In this document: positions 30,431 through 38,918 of the stretch, piece by piece
How positions within the stretch are numbered: the stretch's first letter is position 1
How the letters are laid out: every line of letters begins with the position of its first letter
DNA from: Alteromonas abrolhosensis
GTDB lineage: Bacteria > Pseudomonadota > Gammaproteobacteria > Enterobacterales > Alteromonadaceae
Length of the DNA: 64,000 bases
Assembly: GCF_001953635.1 (NCBI RefSeq)
Contig: NZ_MEJH01000014.1
Span: forward strand, 33,011 to 97,010
Direction: 5' to 3'
Notes under the pieces: generated by a model
What the model was told of the DNA's origin: nothing
What the model saw: only the letters and a program-made list of their open reading frames with translations
Databases searched by the model: none
Program-made: the position numbers and the translations under genes

Positions 30431-30872
30431 TAAAGCCCCACAATTCTCATTGCAAAACGAGAACGATGAAACTGTTTCATTAACTGATTACGCGGGTAAA
30501 AAAGTACTCGTTTATTTTTACCCTAAAGCGATGACGCCAGGCTGCACTGTACAGGCGCAGGGTTTACGCGATGTAAACGAAGAACTAACGGCGAAAAATG
30601 TGGTTGTTCTTGGAATTAGCCCGGATGCGGTTAAGCGCTTGCCGAAATTCATCGAAAAGGAAAACCTAAACTTTACGTTGCTTTCAGATGAGGACCACGC
30701 CGTAGCCGACGCCTTTGGCGTTTGGGGCCCTAAAAAGTTTATGGGTAAAGAATATGACGGAATTCATCGTCAAACATTCCTTGTAGACGAGAATGGCGTT
30801 ATCGAACACGTCTTCAATAAGTTTAAAACAAAAGAACATCACACTGTGGTTCTTGATTACCTAAACAGCTAA
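30408..30872 (+). CDS. bcp: Thioredoxin-dependent peroxiredoxin, Bcp/PrxQ family, single-cysteine form
   Basis: A 154-residue peroxiredoxin that reduces hydroperoxides. LQAGDKAPQFSLQNENDETV and VYFYPKAMTPGCTVQAQGLR hold the peroxidatic cysteine C46. In E. coli Bcp the next conserved cysteine lies five residues later (TPGCTVQAC); here that position is Q51, and the alternative resolving site (HQVCEQF in E. coli) is HAVADAF. C46 is the only cysteine in the protein, so it must act as a 1-Cys enzyme. Start ATG at 30408 overlaps gcvR; a bidirectional terminator follows. Confidence 0.95.
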   Translation: MKTLQAGDKAPQFSLQNENDETVSLTDYAGKKVLVYFYPKAMTPGCTVQAQGLRDVNEELTAKNVVVLGISPDAVKRLPKFIEKENLNFTLLSDEDHAVADAFGVWGPKKFMGKEYDGIHRQTFLVDENGVIEHVFNKFKTKEHHTVVLDYLNS

Positions 30873-30886
30873 TGCTGATGTAACTC

Positions 30887-30927
30887 AAAAAAAAGCCCCG
30901 AAAACCTTGTGTTTTCGGGGCTTTTTT
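30887..30927. terminator. Bidirectional intrinsic terminator between bcp and perM
   Basis: AGCCCCGAAAAC and GTTTTCGGGGCT form a 12-base stem with a five-base loop, flanked by eight A on the left and six T on the right. It serves bcp (plus) and the convergent permease gene (minus). Confidence 0.93.
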
Positions 30928-31029
30928 GTGTTCTGTAACTGCCGCTCATATCGCGTAACTAGTTAGGTTGGGTATCTAATCCCAAATTGATATAAAACCT
31001 TTATAGTTGTTTCTTTTCACTGAAAACGA

Positions 31030-32103
31030 CTATTTAGCCTCTTCCGGTATTACTACTGGATTGCTCGACCACGCAGTAATTACTGCTTTTACAAGGGTAG
31101 CAAGAGGAATGGCAAAAAATACGCCCCAAAACCCCCAAAGCCCACCAAATACTAATACAGCAACAATGATGTAAAGCGGGTGCAGGCTTACTGCTTCAGA
31201 AAACAGCAATGGAACCAGTAGATTTCCGTCTAATGCCTGAATAATCCCGTAGGCAATCATTAAATACCAAAACTCAGGTGTAATCCCCCACTGAAACATA
31301 GCAACAACGGCCACTGGAATAGTTACAACTGCCGCGCCAATGTAGGGAATAAGCACAGAGAAGCCCACCAAAACGCCAAGTAATATGGCATAACGCAAGT
31401 CCATTAAGACAAAGGTTACGCAGCTTACTGCGCCCACTATGATTATCTCGATAACTTTGCCGCGAATATAGTTAGCAATTTGAGAATTCATCTCGTGGCC
31501 AACTTGTGTAATTAAGCGTCGTTCCTTAGGCAATAAGCGAGAGATACTGTCTAAAAAGAACAGTTTATCCTTTAGCATGAAAAACACCATAAGAGGCACA
31601 AGGATCATATAAACAAGTAGCGCAGCTAAATTGGCAATATTACTAAACGAAGCAGAGATAAGGGTCTCACCCACTTCAACCAGCTTGTCATTTAAACCTT
31701 CCATCATTTGATGGATTTGATAAACCTGGACATAGTCAGGGTATTTGTCGGGAAGCGTTAATATCCACTCTTGCGCTTTTTGCCAGATAAGCGGCGTTTC
31801 CTGAATCAGGTTTACACTTTGTTTGGATATGATAGGGACAAGTCCAATTAGCGTTAAGATTGTTATGGTAATAAAACCAAGCATAACCACGCCACACGCC
31901 AGAGTTCTGCTTACCCCTATATTCACCAAGCGACATACCGGCCAGTCAAGTAAATAAGCAATGACTGCAGCAACCAGTACAGGCATGATTAGCCCGCCCC
32001 ACAACAGCAAGACTGCTGTAGTTAAAAGAATTAAAATGAGCAGCATAGCTGCATCAGGATCGGAAAATTTGCGTCGGTACCATCGACCAAAAACGCTAAT
32101 CAT
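31030..32103 (-). CDS. perM: AI-2E family transporter, PerM-like
   Basis: A 357-residue membrane protein of the AI-2E/UPF0118 family with about seven or eight helices. The N-terminal pair (about 18-60), a long central soluble segment (85-150) and the conserved C-terminal block IPYIGAAVVTIPVAVVAMFQ with LVPLLFSEAVSLHPLYII are typical. Related proteins export AI-2 or act as sodium/proton exchangers; the substrate here is unknown. It is divergent from bepA as perM is in E. coli, which supports the symbol. Confidence 0.85.
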   Translation of the reverse strand: MISVFGRWYRRKFSDPDAAMLLILILLTTAVLLLWGGLIMPVLVAAVIAYLLDWPVCRLVNIGVSRTLACGVVMLGFITITILTLIGLVPIISKQSVNLIQETPLIWQKAQEWILTLPDKYPDYVQVYQIHQMMEGLNDKLVEVGETLISASFSNIANLAALLVYMILVPLMVFFMLKDKLFFLDSISRLLPKERRLITQVGHEMNSQIANYIRGKVIEIIIVGAVSCVTFVLMDLRYAILLGVLVGFSVLIPYIGAAVVTIPVAVVAMFQWGITPEFWYLMIAYGIIQALDGNLLVPLLFSEAVSLHPLYIIVAVLVFGGLWGFWGVFFAIPLATLVKAVITAWSSNPVVIPEEAK

Positions 32104-32448
32104 ATAAACGCCTAGAAATTACTAAGAATAGGACACGCATCATAGTTGATAGCGCTAGCAATTAGCAATAAGTAGCGCTTAAGAATCTTTCAAAATCAAA
32201 CTGGTATGATGTTTTTACAGTATAAGCATTAGTGTGTAGAGTGGGTGTTGCGATAGTCATTGAATAAACTGGATGATTTTATTCGTATGATTGATAAAAA
32301 ATCGTATTATATGCAAGAAGCTCAAGGCACAATCGGTTTGCATGTTCGCAACTAATGCATATAAGAAAAAAATAAAATTTGAAACTGTTTAGCAACTTAG
32401 CGCTCTAAGGGTTAAGCAGTATTAACCGTATACAATGATTGTAGGTTC
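32104..32448. other. Divergent perM/bepA intergenic region
   Basis: A 345-bp AT-rich gap with no convincing ORF. It must carry the perM promoter (leftward) and the bepA promoter (rightward). GATT and AATC flank an A-rich centre near 32289-32303, but I cannot assign it to a regulator. Confidence 0.5.
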
Positions 32449-33912
32449 ATGAGAAAAAAGTTTTCAGCATCTTTGGTTGCCCTTTCCTTCGTGCTCACTT
32501 CGAGCCTAACGGCTGTTGCACAAGATGCCAATTACAGCAATAAAAATGCGCTACCTGAAATAGGTGTAGTAGCGTCGGACGCCATCTCACTTGATAAGGA
32601 AATGATTGTAGGCGATGCCGTCATGCGTCAAATGCGCGGACAAAGCCCTGTAATTTCAGACCCAGTTCTAGATGAATACTTACAGGATATAGGCAACCGC
32701 TTGGTTGTTCATGCAGACAATGCCAAGTTTCCTTTTGAGTTTTTCTGGGTAAACAACGATGCCATCAATGCATTTGCGTTTTTTGGTGGCCACATTGGGG
32801 TTCATACAGGTTTAATGCGCCGTGCTGAAAATGAAAGTGAATTGGCTTCGGTACTTGCTCACGAAATTTCACACGTTACTCAGCGCCACATAGCAAGACG
32901 TATGCAGGCGCAGCAGCGCTCATCTCCCCTAGCCTTAGCATCACTCATTGGTGGTGTATTAATTGCAATGGCAAACCCCGAGGCAGGAATCGCAGCAATG
33001 CAGGCAGGTACCGCCGCCTCTGCGCAGCTTCAAATTGACTACACCCGTTCGAATGAACAAGAAGCCGATAGAATTGGTATTGCTATGCTTGCCCGGGCGG
33101 GGTTTGACCCAAATGCAGCTGCGTCTTTCTTCTCTACCATGGCAGAAGAATACCGCATGGTTTCTCGGCCACCCGCAAGGCTGCTTACTCACCCTTTAAC
33201 CGAAACACGTATTGCCGATGCAAGAAGCCGGGCTGGTGACTATCCCCGCCGCTATCTGCCAATTAACAAGCAGTTTGAGTTGGCAAAAGCACGCATAAAA
33301 GCGCGCTACTCGTTCAAGACTGATTATGCCGTCGAGTACTTTCAAGCGGCGGTGGCTCAAGATGTTCAGCGCAGCAAAGAAGCGTCGCTTTATGGTTTGG
33401 CGCTAGCTTATATGCGCGCAGAAAAAATTGAAAAAGCAAAAGAAATTATGGATCAGTTAATAGCTGGCGATAGAGGGAATCTTTTTTACCTCGATGCTAT
33501 GACCGATATCTACATCTCTCAAGGTGAGCCGCTAAAAGCAGTAGAAATGCTAAAGCCTCACGTTACGCATAACCCAAGAAACCAAGTGTTAGCGCTTAAC
33601 CAAGCCAACGCTTATATCAGTGCACAAAAATACGAAGAAGCCATCTCACTATTGAAAGATTTTCTCTTGGTTCAAAAGGACTACCAGCTAGCGCATCAGT
33701 TAATGACCGAAGCATATCAAAAGTCGAAACGGTTTTCGCAAATGCACCAGAGTAAAGCTGAGGTGTACGCCCTCTATGGCGCGTATAATCGAGCGGTTGA
33801 TGAACTTCAATATGCGTACAACTTCGCAGGTGACGACCATCTTGAGAAACAAAGAATAAGAGCCAGAATAAAACAATTCAGAGATCAAGAAGAACGTTTA
33901 CAGCGACTTTAG
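32449..33912 (+). CDS. bepA: Outer membrane assembly protease/chaperone BepA
   Basis: A 487-residue periplasmic M48 metalloprotease with a TPR tail. A signal peptide ends near residue 24 (AVAQ-DAN). The zinc motif is H138-E-I-S-H142, with the third ligand in SNEQEADRIG about 65 residues later. TPR-like repeats cover about 300-480 (for example PLKAVEMLKPHVTHNPRNQV). BepA degrades or helps fold stalled outer membrane proteins such as LptD. Length agrees with E. coli BepA (487). Its pairing with perM and proximity to an arsC-like gene reproduces the perM/bepA/yfgD cluster. Confidence 0.95.
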   Translation: MRKKFSASLVALSFVLTSSLTAVAQDANYSNKNALPEIGVVASDAISLDKEMIVGDAVMRQMRGQSPVISDPVLDEYLQDIGNRLVVHADNAKFPFEFFWVNNDAINAFAFFGGHIGVHTGLMRRAENESELASVLAHEISHVTQRHIARRMQAQQRSSPLALASLIGGVLIAMANPEAGIAAMQAGTAASAQLQIDYTRSNEQEADRIGIAMLARAGFDPNAAASFFSTMAEEYRMVSRPPARLLTHPLTETRIADARSRAGDYPRRYLPINKQFELAKARIKARYSFKTDYAVEYFQAAVAQDVQRSKEASLYGLALAYMRAEKIEKAKEIMDQLIAGDRGNLFYLDAMTDIYISQGEPLKAVEMLKPHVTHNPRNQVLALNQANAYISAQKYEEAISLLKDFLLVQKDYQLAHQLMTEAYQKSKRFSQMHQSKAEVYALYGAYNRAVDELQYAYNFAGDDHLEKQRIRARIKQFRDQEERLQRL

Positions 33913-33929
33913 TCCAACGTACTTAACAG

Positions 33930-34442
33930 CTATAAGTCAGCGCCTTTCAACTCAGTTAGGCGCTGACGCAAGTGTACCGCGGTCACCTCTCCCATAATCG
34001 TATCTTTAATTTTTCCGTCAGGCCCTACTATAAATGTAGCTGGTAGATACGGTGGTTTTGTCATTGGCAGTTTGGTGTCAGGTGAACTCACAATAACAGG
34101 CACGGCAATAGCAAACTTCTCTGTCATTGCTTTGAGTTCTGGCTTGGTTTTCGGGTCGTAATTAATAGCAAAAAGACGAGTATTGTCGGGCAAGGAGTGG
34201 TTAAATGCTGCCAACTCGGGCATTTCCCTTAAGCATGGCGCACACCAGGGAGCGAAATAATTCACCACTATCCACTGGCCGTTAAGATCTTGCCACCGGT
34301 AGGTCTCACCTTCTAAGGTTTCAAAATCATATTGAAGACCTTGGTAAGTAAATGCCCCCGCTAACGCAGCAATAATTAACAGCACGACAAGGAATAATGA
34401 CTTCATTTTACCTTGCATACTTAGTGGCGGTGATAACGTCAT
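33930..34442 (-). CDS. TlpA-type thioredoxin-fold protein, membrane anchored
   Basis: A 170-residue periplasmic thioredoxin-like protein. A single N-terminal membrane anchor (SLFLVVLLIIAALAGAFTYQ) precedes a TlpA/AhpC-TSA fold with the redox motif WCAPC in IVVNYFAPWCAPCLREMPEL and the cis-proline segment PYLPATFIVGPDGKI. It probably reduces or shuffles disulphides outside the cytoplasm; the partner is unknown. The start is uncertain: ATG at 34442 has AGAGGG upstream, ATG at 34472 adds a run of lysines, and ATG at 34406 begins right at the anchor. It lies convergent with bepA and divergent from the arsC-like gene. Confidence 0.85.
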   Translation of the reverse strand: MTLSPPLSMQGKMKSLFLVVLLIIAALAGAFTYQGLQYDFETLEGETYRWQDLNGQWIVVNYFAPWCAPCLREMPELAAFNHSLPDNTRLFAINYDPKTKPELKAMTEKFAIAVPVIVSSPDTKLPMTKPPYLPATFIVGPDGKIKDTIMGEVTAVHLRQRLTELKGADL

Positions 34443-34656
34443 GTAACCCTCTGACTTCTTCTTTTTTTTCATAGTGCCAGATTCTTTGTTTAGGCACTAA
34501 CATAAATTCCAGCACTTCCCATTCCGTATTGAGACAAACGCGCTAAAGAAAAGAATATTGCAAATATATCGCTCGTTATCGGTAAACTGCTTGATATTCT
34601 AGGGCAAAAACGCAATAGTTCGCGCCAAAAGATATAATCATATAAACGGGGCTTTT

Positions 34657-35010
34657 ATGACAGACACCACTATTATTCACAATCCACGTTGTTCTAAGAG
34701 CAGACAAACCCTAGCGCTACTTGAAGAACAAGGTGTAGCGCCTACTGTCGTTGAATATTTAAAACACCCTCTTAGCACCAATGAGTTAAAAGAGATATTT
34801 AAAAAACTTAATCTTGGATCGGTAAGAGAGATGATGCGTACTAAAGAGGCAGAGTACAAAGACGCCAATTTAGGCGACAGTGCAGTGTCTGACAACGCGC
34901 TTTTTGAAGCCATGGCACAAACCCCAAAATTAATTGAGCGTCCAATAGTGATCAAAGGCGAAAACGCGCGAATTGGTCGCCCACCAGAATCAGTCTTGGA
35001 AATTTTATAG
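34657..35010 (+). CDS. ArsC-family arsenate reductase-like protein
   Basis: A 117-residue ArsC/Spx-fold protein. The catalytic cysteine is C12 in IIHNPRCSKSRQTLALL. The arsenate-binding arginine region LIERPIVIKGENARIGRPPE is conserved. The closest E. coli counterpart by context is YfgD, next to bepA, which is a glutaredoxin-dependent arsenate reductase homologue of uncertain role. There is no arsR or arsB nearby, so a true arsenic resistance role is not supported by context. Its stop overlaps the wrbA start by one base (TAGTG). Confidence 0.88.
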   Translation: MTDTTIIHNPRCSKSRQTLALLEEQGVAPTVVEYLKHPLSTNELKEIFKKLNLGSVREMMRTKEAEYKDANLGDSAVSDNALFEAMAQTPKLIERPIVIKGENARIGRPPESVLEIL

Positions 35011-35612
35011 TGCAACCCGTTCTTGTACTTTATTACAGCCGCCATGGCAGCACTAAGCGTTTAGCGGATGCCATCGCTCAAGGAGTATCGTCATTAGACG
35101 TTCCTGTGATAGTACGCACAGTAAAAAGTATCAGCGATACTCGAGGTGATACTGAAACTAAAGACGCATCTAGCGCCGTTCCCGAAGTTACGCTTCAGGA
35201 ACTTGAGCAATGTAGCGCTTTAGCGTTAGGTAGTCCCACCCGTTTTGGAAATATGGCAGCGCCTGTTAAGCACTTTTTGGATTCCACCAGTAGCCAGTGG
35301 TTAAAAGGTGCGTTAATTGATAAACCGGCTTGCGTGTTTACATCTTCGTCTTCTATGCATGGCGGACAAGAATCCACGCTGCTTTCAATGATGGTGCCGC
35401 TTATTCACCATGGCATGGTTATTTGCGGTCTGCCGTACAGTGAGCCAGAACTTCACAACACAACAATGGGCGGAAGCCCTTACGGTGTAACGCACGTTGC
35501 GCATCACAGTCTGAATGCACCAGAGCAACTAAGCGCAGATGAAAAAGCCCTGTGTATTGCACAAGGCAAGCGGCTAGCAATGTTTGCCAAAAAGCTAACA
35601 GACCAGGCTTAG
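35010..35612 (+). CDS. wrbA: NAD(P)H:quinone oxidoreductase, WrbA type
   Basis: A 200-residue flavodoxin-like FMN protein (E. coli WrbA 198). VLVLYYSRHGSTKRLADAIA is the FMN phosphate loop, LALGSPTRFGNMAAPVKHFL and ACVFTSSSSMHGGQESTLLS are WrbA signatures, and GGSPYGVTHVA follows. It performs two-electron quinone reduction that avoids semiquinones. Translation begins at a GTG overlapping the arsC-like stop codon, so the two genes are coupled. A DUF2069 membrane protein follows after 76 bases. Confidence 0.93.
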   Translation: MQPVLVLYYSRHGSTKRLADAIAQGVSSLDVPVIVRTVKSISDTRGDTETKDASSAVPEVTLQELEQCSALALGSPTRFGNMAAPVKHFLDSTSSQWLKGALIDKPACVFTSSSSMHGGQESTLLSMMVPLIHHGMVICGLPYSEPELHNTTMGGSPYGVTHVAHHSLNAPEQLSADEKALCIAQGKRLAMFAKKLTDQA

Positions 35613-35688
35613 TACCCGTGATTCTAAGCATGGGTACATCGACCTTAAAAAGAACATTATAAAAAACTGATTTATTCGGAGAATTAAC

Positions 35689-36108
35689 ATGGCACCAGAT
35701 ACGCGTTTTTATCGCTATCTCGCACTTATCAGCCACACTGGGTTAATCGTATGGATAACACTTTGGCAATTTACATTTACTAAAGAACATACTTACTCAC
35801 CATTGTTTATTGCCTTGTTTTATATTTTGCCCTTATTGTTACCTTATTGGGGCGTATTAAAAGGCAAACCATATACGCACGCATGGGCCAATTTTGTCGT
35901 TTTGTTTTACCTAATTCACGGATGTACTGTGGCGTACGCCGTACCCGATGAGCGTTGGTATGCAGTGGTAGAAATTATTTTATGTACTGGAATGTTTGTG
36001 GGCTGTAGCGCATTTGCTCGGAAACGAGGCCGCGAGTTGGGTTTGGGTCTCAAAAAATTAAAAGATGAAATGCAAGAAGAAAAGGCACGCTTCGAACAGG
36101 GCCAGTAG
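35689..36108 (+). CDS. DUF2069 family inner-membrane protein
   Basis: A 139-residue protein with four predicted membrane helices (about 9-28, 40-58, 67-85 and 92-110) and a charged, coiled-coil-prone C-terminal tail. LPYWGVLKGKPYTHAWANFV with the following FYLIHG is the conserved core of DUF2069. Function is unknown. The family often sits beside wrbA, as it does here (76 bases downstream), but the reason is unclear. A GGAG site precedes the ATG. Confidence 0.8.
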   Translation: MAPDTRFYRYLALISHTGLIVWITLWQFTFTKEHTYSPLFIALFYILPLLLPYWGVLKGKPYTHAWANFVVLFYLIHGCTVAYAVPDERWYAVVEIILCTGMFVGCSAFARKRGRELGLGLKKLKDEMQEEKARFEQGQ

Positions 36109-36154
36109 TAACTATGTAATACACAGCGAAAGCACATTGTGCTGAGGGGTTGAT

Positions 36155-38122
36155 ATGACACGCCAATTACCTGAATTTTCGTTAGTACTCGCTTCATTGG
36201 TATTACTCGTAGCGTGTGGAGGTTCAGGCTCTAGTGACAGCCCAGCCCCGAGCCACCCTTCTACGCCTCCCTCAATTACTATCTCAGGTTCAACTAGTGG
36301 TTTTGTTGGCGATGCTGTCGATTTTGTCGTTACCGCTCCTAATGGTAACCCTATTGCTGATATCGAATGGCAAGTCTCAGGTATCTCACAACAGCCTTTA
36401 AATGCTCACACGCAGGCTATTGGCTTTGACGTGCCTTCATCAGGCAGTTTTGAAATCACAGCAGAGGTAAGCCTAGAAAATGGTACGCGCCTGTCGGACA
36501 CCGTAACCTTAGAAGTAAATGAGAGTGCGGAGCCGTTAGCGGCCTTAAGGCTTGGTCATGAAGCATCCGAAGGCGGTAGAGTTTCTCTTCGCGTAGACAC
36601 CGTCAACGCCCAGGGGTTAACCATCAATGATATTACTTGGCGTCAAACATCCGGCCCTACCGTGAATAGTTTCACATTTGATGATGGCGAATATTCTCAT
36701 TCAATTTACTTCCAGGCGCCAAGGGTTGATAGCGACGCAATTATAAAGATTGAAAGTACCGTTACGCTTTCAAACGGCGAGGTATTATCCGACAGCGCGC
36801 AAGTTTTAGTGAAAAATATCGACATTAACACTAACGGCTTTTTTGTAGATGACCAGACAAGTATTCCCGAAACAGTAAGCGCGCACATGCAGCCGTATAG
36901 AGCAGATAGTCCTTATGCAGATGCGCTTACTGATTGTGTCTACAATAATCAAGTCTCAAGCAGCTGTACTTTTTCAAGACTTCCGCTCATTGGCCAAGTC
37001 ACCGAAAGCCCTACTATTGACGACATCCTAGATAGAACTTACGTTTCTCACCCTTGGATGGGTGATACGTTTAAGGCTTTTTTGGAAACTTCCGCAACCC
37101 GTGATGACATGCTAAATCTGCTACGCGCAACTAACGCGATTGTCATTTCCTACGATATCCGACCTTCATTCTACTGGGTTGCTACGGGTGCTATTTACTT
37201 AGATGCCAACAACTTTTGGCGTACACCACAAGAGCGAGATACCTTAAATACTCGCCCAGACTATAGAAGTGGTTTTGGCAGCGAGCTTGATTTCACAACA
37301 TCATGGCGCTATGTGAAAAATGGCGCCTATTTCTTTCCTATCATTAGCACATCGAACGTAGCAGATAGACAACCCCGTGATGTTGACGATGTCGAGGCCG
37401 CACTGAGCTATTTGCTGTATCACGAGCTGGCCCACGCCAATGACTTTTTCGATTACACCGAATGGCAACAATTGAGTAACAGCGCGAGCCCATTGTCATC
37501 CTATGATGATAGCTCTCCTATTTCTACGGGTCTTACGACGTCGCTCCCCCTTACGTCTTCTCAGCTACATGCTTTAGCTGATGTTAGGTACGGCGGTGAA
37601 ACCGCTTCAAGTGCTCAGCGCAGCTATACCGCGTTGCAGGTAGCTAATTGGTTTGAAGATGACGGAGCAGTAGCTTTTTATTCGTACTTTACTGAACGAG
37701 AAGATCTCGCCATGTTATTTGAACGCTTTATGATGCTATACAGGCTTAAAGCCGAAGCCGATGTTGGCGTATTTACGAGGGCAACGTTGGAGGACGGAAG
37801 TTTTATTCCAACATGGGCTCAGCGTAACCGCGTAAGTGATGACAAGGTGACTATGCGGGTAGATTACGTGGTAAGTCGAATTTTACCCGAGCTCGATGTA
37901 CCAGCAATCCAAGCGTCGCTTCCAAGCCCTTACCTGCTTCCAAACGACATCACATGGCGGGATTCTGCATCAAGTACGAACCCGAACGAGCAAGTTGGAA
38001 CTGATACATTCACAGTACAAAGCAGTGAAACAAATGCGATATCTGTGAGTGAAAACTTGTTGACGCTAATGGAAGAATTTGAAGCCGCCACGAAAGCTCA
38101 CGGCAAAAGGGAAAACCATTAG
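36155..38122 (+). CDS. Large lipoprotein with Ig/PKD-like repeats and an HExxH motif
   Basis: A 655-residue predicted outer-membrane or surface lipoprotein. The signal peptide ends in a lipobox LLVAC with C21, followed by a G/S/P-rich linker. Two beta-sandwich repeats of the Ig/PKD type can be traced (about 40-122 and 125-222; each has a D-x-E/T-W core and closes with V-x-L-x-V). The rest (about 225-630) is a single large domain containing YHELAHANDFFDY, with H423, E424, H427 and D430/D433, resembling a zinc peptidase site. I cannot name the family. It stands between DUF2069 and hda. A role in cell-surface proteolysis is only an inference. Confidence 0.7.
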   Translation: MTRQLPEFSLVLASLVLLVACGGSGSSDSPAPSHPSTPPSITISGSTSGFVGDAVDFVVTAPNGNPIADIEWQVSGISQQPLNAHTQAIGFDVPSSGSFEITAEVSLENGTRLSDTVTLEVNESAEPLAALRLGHEASEGGRVSLRVDTVNAQGLTINDITWRQTSGPTVNSFTFDDGEYSHSIYFQAPRVDSDAIIKIESTVTLSNGEVLSDSAQVLVKNIDINTNGFFVDDQTSIPETVSAHMQPYRADSPYADALTDCVYNNQVSSSCTFSRLPLIGQVTESPTIDDILDRTYVSHPWMGDTFKAFLETSATRDDMLNLLRATNAIVISYDIRPSFYWVATGAIYLDANNFWRTPQERDTLNTRPDYRSGFGSELDFTTSWRYVKNGAYFFPIISTSNVADRQPRDVDDVEAALSYLLYHELAHANDFFDYTEWQQLSNSASPLSSYDDSSPISTGLTTSLPLTSSQLHALADVRYGGETASSAQRSYTALQVANWFEDDGAVAFYSYFTEREDLAMLFERFMMLYRLKAEADVGVFTRATLEDGSFIPTWAQRNRVSDDKVTMRVDYVVSRILPELDVPAIQASLPSPYLLPNDITWRDSASSTNPNEQVGTDTFTVQSSETNAISVSENLLTLMEEFEAATKAHGKRENH

Positions 38123-38139
38123 GTGTTTAGCCAAACGCC

Positions 38140-38193
38140 CGCTTTAGCTAGTTTTGGTTGAGCTCTCGCTTTAGCTAATTTAGGTTAAGCTCT
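38140..38193. repeat. Tandem 27-bp duplication at the 3' end of hda
   Basis: Two adjacent 27-base copies (38140-38166 and 38167-38193) match at 24 positions. The right copy holds the last hda codons and stop codon; the left copy repeats them in frame beyond the stop and ends in a second stop. Part of a third copy (CGCTTAACC) follows on the right. Confidence 0.8.
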
Positions 38194-38912
38194 CGCTTAA
38201 CCATGCCCACCGATAATCGTTTTTGCTCTTGGAGAGAGCGTGTGTCTAGTCGGGCTAAAAGGGACATGAGGCTTTTTAAGTCTCGTTCACTGTGGTGCAA
38301 AAGGAATTGTAATGCTTGGTTTGATAGCTTTAATCCACGCTCTGCTGCACGCAAGCGCACAGCTTCTTCACGACCATTATCATCCAGTTGATTAACGTGA
38401 TAAATAACCCCCCACGCCAAGCGAGAACGCAAGTCAGGTAAAACGAAAGCCGGGTTAGATGGGCCTAGGTGACTAGAACACAGCACCATGGTTTGTTTAG
38501 TCTCAATCACTCGGTTTAACAAATCGAATAACGCTTCTTCCCAACGTAAATCGCCGGCTATTGCGTGAATGTTGTCTAATGCAATTAACGAAAGATTCTC
38601 AAGGCCTTCGAAAATATCGAGCGACCACGCTTCGTAATTATTAAGATTTAAATAAAGATGACTAACCGATTTTTCGGCTAGTTGATGACAAGTGGCAAAC
38701 AATAAGTGGCTTTTGCCGATAGCTGTACTGCCCAATAAGGTTAGCAAAGGAAGCTGTAGCGAAGCTAAAGGCCCCAACTCCGGGGCCTCACGCCAATGTG
38801 GCAGTGCATCCGCAATCTGCTCAAGAACAGAAACTACTTCTTCGTTACCCGTACCAACGAAACTATCAAAATTTTCGTCAACAGGTAGCGTGACAGGCAA
38901 AGGCAGCTGCAT
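38175..38912 (-). CDS. hda: DnaA regulatory inactivator Hda
   Basis: A 245-residue AAA+ protein related to DnaA domain III. With the DNA-loaded beta clamp it triggers ATP hydrolysis on DnaA and so prevents re-initiation. The N terminus MQLPLPVTLP carries the clamp-binding motif (QLSLP in E. coli). Walker A is LLGSTAIGKSHLL, Walker B LIALDNIHAI, and the arginine-finger/box VII region is VLPDLRSRLAWG. Slightly longer than E. coli Hda (233). It follows the DUF2066 gene by six bases on the same strand. The stop codon lies inside a tandem duplication. Confidence 0.93.
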   Translation of the reverse strand: MQLPLPVTLPVDENFDSFVGTGNEEVVSVLEQIADALPHWREAPELGPLASLQLPLLTLLGSTAIGKSHLLFATCHQLAEKSVSHLYLNLNNYEAWSLDIFEGLENLSLIALDNIHAIAGDLRWEEALFDLLNRVIETKQTMVLCSSHLGPSNPAFVLPDLRSRLAWGVIYHVNQLDDNGREEAVRLRAAERGLKLSNQALQFLLHHSERDLKSLMSLLARLDTRSLQEQKRLSVGMVKRELNLN

Positions 38913-38918
38913 GCTAGA

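Noticed and set aside
34657..35010. Arsenic resistance operon
   Set aside because: Only an ArsC-fold protein is present, with no arsR, arsB or arsH, and its context matches the yfgD-type gene next to bepA.
34677..35045. Open frame of 122 codons antisense to the arsC-like gene
   Set aside because: Covers the conserved arsC-like gene on the opposite strand and has no recognisable domain.
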